Shown here: positions 44,543-48,547 of the stretch, piece by piece
How positions within the stretch are numbered: position 1 is the stretch's first letter
Layout: every line of letters begins with the position of its first letter
NCBI GenBank assembly: GCA_963743595.1
Contig: CAVURW010000125.1
Coordinates: 1 to 48,547, forward strand
Length of the DNA stretch: 48,547 nt
From: CAVURW01 sp963743595
Lineage (GTDB): Bacteria > Verrucomicrobiota > Verrucomicrobiia > Methylacidiphilales > UBA1321
Reading direction: 5' to 3'
Notes under the pieces: model-generated
Database searches by the model: none
Told to the model about the DNA's origin: nothing
The model's input: the letters and a program-made list of their open reading frames with translations, nothing else
Position numbers and translations under genes: made by a program

Positions 44543-45046
44543 ATGTCGACCCACACCATTTGGCCCCATTTGTCTCAAACATTGGCTCACGAAATTCTTT
44601 TGGAGGTGCAGAAAAGTAATAAGAAACTTTACCGTACAGCCGTGGAAGTGATGGCACCGAGAATGGGTGTGCGCGTGCCGATTTTGATGGAGATGCCGAA
44701 GATCGAAAGGCACTTGGTTTGGATTAAGATTTTGAGTCGACCTGAGATGGAAGTGCTCAGTTTCAATCTGCTCTCCGGTTGGCTGCTGGCGGCACAGGTT
44801 CCGATGCTGAATCGGTGGTTGGATCTGTTAAAAGTCCCTCACGCAGATAATGGTTGCGCCGATTCATTCCCGCCAGCACCCGAGGAAGCCGTTTTGAAAC
44901 CAGCCGTGGAAGCGCTTTTGAAAGAGTTCCCCCAAGTCTACGTCTGCATCTATCTGCGCTGTTTTAATTTGATCGATGAAGTGAAGTGGGAGAGTCTGGC
45001 GAAGATCATTACCGAAGACCCGCAACTTCAATTTCAACAGATTTAG
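44543..45046 (+). CDS. Conserved hypothetical protein
   Basis: 167 residues, soluble. It opens MSTHTIWPHLSQTLAHEILL, with VEVMAPRMGVRVPILMEMPK, SFNLLSGWLLAAQVPMLNRW and a C-terminal FPQVYVCIYLRCFNLIDEVK. The mix of helices and short strands is coherent and the gene is free of frame breaks, so I accept it as real. No family or function recognised. It lies between rimO and opgG with 60 and 47 bases on either side. Confidence 0.6.
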   Translation: MSTHTIWPHLSQTLAHEILLEVQKSNKKLYRTAVEVMAPRMGVRVPILMEMPKIERHLVWIKILSRPEMEVLSFNLLSGWLLAAQVPMLNRWLDLLKVPHADNGCADSFPPAPEEAVLKPAVEALLKEFPQVYVCIYLRCFNLIDEVKWESLAKIITEDPQLQFQQI

Positions 45047-45093
45047 CCGGATGAGCCTTTGATTAGTTAGCGGGCGATTTCTGTATCGGACGT

Positions 45094-47196
45094 ATGCGAC
45101 TCCACCTGACCTTTGCCCTTTTAACAGCGATTTTGCTGTATTTTACTCTTCGGGAGAGTCGACCGGCCCGGTTTACGTTCAATCACGTTATTGAGATGGC
45201 GGCGCGCTTAGCTGCGCAACCGTACGAGCTACCGACGCGGATAGCCCCACCGATGCTTCAGAATCTATCGGTGGACCAGGTGGCCGATATTCGGTGGCGG
45301 GATAACTACACGCTATGGCGCAAGAAATATCCGTTTCAGGTCAAGTTTTGGCATCCGGGCGGGCTCCATATTTTGCCGGTGGATATTTTTACCGTTGATC
45401 AACGGGGCGCACATCCGCTGGGCTATTCACCGGCATTTTTTGATTTTGGAAACAACCGTTTTCCCAGCCCGATGCCCAAGGATTTGGGATATGCAGGCTT
45501 TCGCATCCACTACCCTCTGAACAATACGGAGTATAAAGATGAAGTCGGCACGTTTTTAGGAGGAACTTATTTTAGGTTTGTGGCGAAAGGCGAAACGTAC
45601 GGTCTCTCGAATCGGGGCTTGGGCATTGATACGGGAATCGATATCGGTGGCAGAAACGCTCCGGAAGAGTTTCCGAATTTCACGAAGTTTTGGTTGGTCG
45701 AGCCCGATGGCGTATCGGCTACGAATATGGATATCTACGCGTTGATGGATGGGCCGAGCGTGGCGGGTGCCTATCACTTCACGCTGCATCCGGGCGACGA
45801 GACGAAAGTGGACGTGCAGGAGACTCTGTTTTTTCGCAAGACTGTTAGAAAACTCGGAATCGCGCACATGACAAGCATGTATCTCTTCGGTGAGAACAGT
45901 CGGCAAGGTGTGGACGATGCACTGCATCCGGAGGTGCACGATTCTGATGGCGTGCTCGTAAACAATGGGCGAGGGGAGTGGCTCTGGCGTCCGCTGCAGA
46001 TGGTGACGTGCACGCGCGTGAACAACCTGGTCGACAACAATCCCCATGGATTTGGATTGCTCCAACGAGATCGCGACTTTCAGCATTACCAAGATATTGA
46101 GGAAAAGTATCAAGATCGCCCCAGCCAATGGATCACTCCCCACGGAAATTGGGGTGCTGGCGCGGTTCAGTTGGTTCAGCTGACCTCTAAGGACGTGAAC
46201 CTCGACAACGTAAGCCTGTTTTGGTGTCCAGACAAACTACCTCAACCTGGGGATCGCCTGGATCTCGCCTACACGATTTCCGTTTTCACGCGCGATGAAA
46301 GTTTGCCGCCACTGGCCTATTGCACGCAGACTTTTGTGGACACGCCACCGGTGGGATTTCACGAACCGGAAGTGACTCCGAGACCGACGCCCACAGCAAC
46401 ACCAACGCCGAGCCCGACCCCAAGCCCCAAGCCGACGCCAACCCCAACCCCGAGTCCCTCGCCCAGCCCAACGCCGAGTCCGACCCCGAGTCCGACCGAA
46501 AGACCCACGCCAAGCCCGAGCCCAAGTGCGACGCCGTCACCGACGTCGACCGTTGCGCCTGCTCTAAGCGCATCGCCGAGTGCGTCATCACCACCGGGGG
46601 CCACGCTCACTCCGACGTTTAGCCCCACACCCAGCCCTTCATTAACGCCTTCGCCATCACCATCGCCAACCCCATCACCCAGTCCCACACGCACACCCAC
46701 CCCGAGTCCCACAAGAACACCATCGCCGAGTCCCACGCCCACTCCGAGCCCCACGCACACGGCCGCGCCGACCCCAACTCCAAGCCCCACCCCGATGCCG
46801 ATTGGGCCACGTGTTGCTCCGAATCTCATCGGCCCCCCGAGTCCGCAATTCCCCGGCGCGACCCACTTCCAACTCGATTTCACTGGGCCAGGTATCAATC
46901 TTCCCAAAGATGGGCAGCCCATTCGTGACGAGACCGTCCCCGTGCCGCTAGTTTCCAGCAACATCCCTGGAATGGTCACGAGCGTAAGAATTGTTCCGAG
47001 CACCGACAATAACTCGTGGCGTGTGTCGTTTGCCGTGTTTCCGAGTGTGAACGAGATCGAACTTCGGTGTTGTTTAACTCTCAACGACAAGCCGTTAAGT
47101 GAGACGTGGACTTACACCCTTTATCCGCCACCACCGGCTCCGCCAACTCCACCGACCCCGACTCCAACACCTGACCGGAGGCATCATCATGAGTAG
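45094..47196 (+). CDS. opgG: OpgG/MdoG periplasmic glucan biosynthesis protein with long Pro-rich linker
   Basis: 700 residues. An N-terminal signal/anchor (LTFALLTAILLYFTL) precedes the OpgG beta-sandwich at about 25-425: FTFNHVIEMAARLAAQPYEL, IRWRDNYTLWRKKYPFQVKF, SNRGLGIDTGIDIGGRNAPE and FPNFTKFWLVEPD. Residues about 428-567 are almost pure Pro/Ser/Thr (PTPSPSPSPTPSPT type). A C-terminal Ig-like domain follows (THFQLDFTGPGINLPKDGQP), then a second Pro-rich tail. E. coli OpgG has the two domains nearly adjacent; the insert sits exactly between them. It acts with OpgH in making osmoregulated periplasmic glucans. Its stop overlaps the next gene. Confidence 0.9.
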   Translation: MRLHLTFALLTAILLYFTLRESRPARFTFNHVIEMAARLAAQPYELPTRIAPPMLQNLSVDQVADIRWRDNYTLWRKKYPFQVKFWHPGGLHILPVDIFTVDQRGAHPLGYSPAFFDFGNNRFPSPMPKDLGYAGFRIHYPLNNTEYKDEVGTFLGGTYFRFVAKGETYGLSNRGLGIDTGIDIGGRNAPEEFPNFTKFWLVEPDGVSATNMDIYALMDGPSVAGAYHFTLHPGDETKVDVQETLFFRKTVRKLGIAHMTSMYLFGENSRQGVDDALHPEVHDSDGVLVNNGRGEWLWRPLQMVTCTRVNNLVDNNPHGFGLLQRDRDFQHYQDIEEKYQDRPSQWITPHGNWGAGAVQLVQLTSKDVNLDNVSLFWCPDKLPQPGDRLDLAYTISVFTRDESLPPLAYCTQTFVDTPPVGFHEPEVTPRPTPTATPTPSPTPSPKPTPTPTPSPSPSPTPSPTPSPTERPTPSPSPSATPSPTSTVAPALSASPSASSPPGATLTPTFSPTPSPSLTPSPSPSPTPSPSPTRTPTPSPTRTPSPSPTPTPSPTHTAAPTPTPSPTPMPIGPRVAPNLIGPPSPQFPGATHFQLDFTGPGINLPKDGQPIRDETVPVPLVSSNIPGMVTSVRIVPSTDNNSWRVSFAVFPSVNEIELRCCLTLNDKPLSETWTYTLYPPPPAPPTPPTPTPTPDRRHHHE
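46375..46810 (+). repeat. Tandem Pro-Ser/Thr coding repeats inside opgG
   Basis: About 435 bases of short near-repeats (CCGAGCCC, CCAACGCCG, CCCACG types) encode the linker. Such DNA changes length easily by slippage, so the linker may differ between strains. Confidence 0.8.
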
Positions 47197-47911
47197 GAAG
47201 AAGCGGAGCGGACGCAGTTGGCGACCGGTCTCAGAAAAGGCTGTCGAGAAACCAGCGGAGGCGATTGCTCCGATCGAGGCGCCGGTTCTTTCAAAAGAGT
47301 TGGTGCGTGAGGGCGTGACGCGTATCACTAAACTGGTCGCCACCGACACCACCCGCTGGAGAGAGGCGCACCGCCGCTTAAAGCACTACGTGGCCGCCTA
47401 CCATTTGATGGATAGCGTTCACGAGGCCGAACTGGTGCGGGAAATTTTCGAAGCTGCAATTGAGAGACATTTGAAAAATCCCAAAGAACACCCCACGGTG
47501 TCCACCATGAAGCAGGCGCGCCAAACCATCGGCGAGTGGCTGAAATCTGCGATGGGTAAGGAGAAGGCGAATGTTCCGGCTGTGCAGCAGGTTCCAATCG
47601 CTCATTTGACGCTGTTGCTCAGTCAGGTCCCGCGTAAGATGCCGATGGCGTTTTTAGCTCCGGAAATGCCCGACCGGTTACGCCTCTTTTTTGCGCGATC
47701 GCTGATGATGACCGGTCCGACGTTAAACGTCGCGAGCATGACTCCGCGTGACTTGGATTACGGTCCGATGTTGCAACTGGCCCAGCAGACGTGGCATCAG
47801 TGGAATACGAAACGCTTCATGGAAGCGCTGGTTTTCTGGGCCTGCATCTACTCGATTTTTTACACGCTGGGTTACTACATCCTGCGATTACCAGCCTATA
47901 ATCACCTATGA
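47189..47911 (+). CDS. OpgGH-locus protein with C-terminal membrane helix (candidate split OpgH N-domain)
   Basis: ATG 47189 has a GGAGG 9 bases upstream and overlaps the opgG stop; the ORF could extend to 47099, but that lies inside opgG. 241 residues. The soluble body is helical and basic (RWREAHRRLKHYVAAYHLMD, EAELVREIFEAAIERHLKNP, RQTIGEWLKSAMGKEKANVP), and one helix near the end (ALVFWACIYSIFYTLGYYIL) would anchor it. The stop overlaps the opgH start (ATGA at 47908). E. coli OpgH carries an N-terminal cytoplasmic domain before its first helix; this ORF occupies that place as a separate protein. Function inferred from position only. Confidence 0.6.
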   Translation: MSRKKRSGRSWRPVSEKAVEKPAEAIAPIEAPVLSKELVREGVTRITKLVATDTTRWREAHRRLKHYVAAYHLMDSVHEAELVREIFEAAIERHLKNPKEHPTVSTMKQARQTIGEWLKSAMGKEKANVPAVQQVPIAHLTLLLSQVPRKMPMAFLAPEMPDRLRLFFARSLMMTGPTLNVASMTPRDLDYGPMLQLAQQTWHQWNTKRFMEALVFWACIYSIFYTLGYYILRLPAYNHL

Positions 47912-48547
47912 ACATTCGGCCCATACCCGAGGACATCGTTTCATTTCGACGACTCGTTTATGTCGGATTGATCCTGATCATCACGACGTTTGCGACGGTG
48001 CTGTATGTGCGATGCTACAACGGTCTGGAGCGAGTGCCTTTAGATTGGGTCGGATTCATTTTGTTCCCGCTGCTGTTTAGCCAAATCGCGTCCGGTTTTG
48101 CCTTGGCGATTCTTGGGTTCTTCGATTGGTTGCGCGGCGGCGATCCCTACAACGTGATGCGAGGGCCGTGGCGTGCTAAAGAGAACGAAGTTCCGCTCGC
48201 TGCTACCGCCATCGCCGTGCCGATTTTTAACGAGGATGTCCGCCGCGTTTCGGATGGCGTTCTCAACATGTGGAAGAGTCTCGAGAAGACGGGGCAATTG
48301 CAGCATTTCGACTTTTACATTCTGAGCGATTCGAACAAACCCGATCGCTGGGTGGAAGAGGAGGCGGCGTGGATTTCACTCTGTCAACAGCTCCAGGCGT
48401 TCGGGAAGATTTTCTACCGGAAACGGCGTCAGTCGATTAACGGGAAGAGTGGAAATGTGGCCGATTTTTGTCGGCGTTGGGGCAAGCGTTATCGATATAT
48501 GCTTGTGCTCGATGCCGACAGCATCATGACGGGCGAGTGCATGGTGC
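47908..48547 (+). CDS. opgH: OpgH/MdoH glucan glucosyltransferase, partial at right edge
   Basis: Hand translation from ATG 47908 is open to the window end (213 residues). Two helices (VYVGLILIITTFATVLYV, WVGFILFPLLFSQIASGFAL) are followed by the GT2 domain: ATAIAVPIFNEDVRRVSDGV, FYILSDSNKPDRWVEEEAAW, KRRQSINGKSGNVADFCRRW and the DxD-type LVLDADSIMTGECMV. OpgH polymerises UDP-glucose into the linear glucan backbone and passes it across the inner membrane to OpgG. The start overlaps the previous stop, so the three genes are translationally coupled. It lacks the long cytoplasmic N-terminus of E. coli OpgH. Confidence 0.9.
   Translation, partial: MNIRPIPEDIVSFRRLVYVGLILIITTFATVLYVRCYNGLERVPLDWVGFILFPLLFSQIASGFALAILGFFDWLRGGDPYNVMRGPWRAKENEVPLAATAIAVPIFNEDVRRVSDGVLNMWKSLEKTGQLQHFDFYILSDSNKPDRWVEEEAAWISLCQQLQAFGKIFYRKRRQSINGKSGNVADFCRRWGKRYRYMLVLDADSIMTGECMV

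Noticed and set aside
46359..47090. 243-residue minus ORF with Gly-Val-Gly repeats opposite opgG
   Set aside because: It is the antisense reading of the Pro/Ser/Thr linker. The same explains 42248-42727 opposite rodZ and the valine/proline-rich minus ORFs opposite the beta-strand-repeat gene.

Overview
Most of this window looks like the chromosome of a Verrucomicrobia-type bacterium (Chthoniobacterales-like). The pointers are a PEP-CTERM protein built of autotransporter-associated beta-strand repeats, an OpgGH osmoregulated-glucan locus, proline/threonine-rich linkers in several envelope proteins, weak Shine-Dalgarno signals, and a loose mix of housekeeping genes (accA, hemB, lpdA, rimO, hisH, dgt). 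This placement is an inference from gene content and was not computed.

Layout. 1-4.67 kb, all on the minus strand: three carbohydrate-active enzymes, namely a GH36-type alpha-galactosidase cut by the window edge, a secreted NPCBM/GH27 alpha-galactosidase, and the C-terminal part of a GH116-type glucosidase. About 4.67-9.4 kb: a very GC-rich block that does not belong with its flanks. It holds broken copies of a zinc-ribbon protein, an SRPBCC protein, a lipoprotein, a penicillin-binding transpeptidase and a MarP/CvpA-type serine protease. These look actinobacterial (Solirubrobacterales/Thermoleophilia-like), and each is broken by several frameshifts. The block starts inside the GH116 gene and ends in the tail of a pstS gene, so it is most likely an assembly chimera or an uncorrected read segment rather than a clean insertion.

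9.4-26.1 kb: pstS (minus). Then, on plus, an OlsB-like acyltransferase overlapping a CoaB-like protein, followed by a membrane protein and a Rieske/ferric-reductase fusion. Next come a frameshifted membrane protein (minus), a fatty-acid desaturase split by one in-frame TGA, accA, an RluA-type pseudouridine synthase, a LysM-NlpC/P60 hydrolase (minus), hemB, lpdA and two membrane glycosyltransferase-like proteins. 26.1-34.7 kb: an unrecognised split gene, a DUF4412-like secreted protein, a gene-poor structured stretch, and a roughly 2,100-residue beta-strand-repeat protein ending in a PEP-CTERM anchor, read here as three ORFs because of two one-base frameshifts.

34.7-48.5 kb: a SNF2 helicase broken by a C-homopolymer frameshift, hisH, an unusual mosaic of inverted repeats, dgt, two unassigned minus-strand ORFs (one HicB-like), rodZ-rimO (overlapping start/stop), a hypothetical gene, and opgG, a 241-residue membrane-tethered ORF and opgH (cut by the right edge), with opgG/ORF and ORF/opgH overlapping. 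Intact genes alternate with single-base indels at or next to short homopolymers, which suggests a long-read assembly with residual errors. No rRNA, tRNA, CRISPR array, transposase or prophage was recognised.
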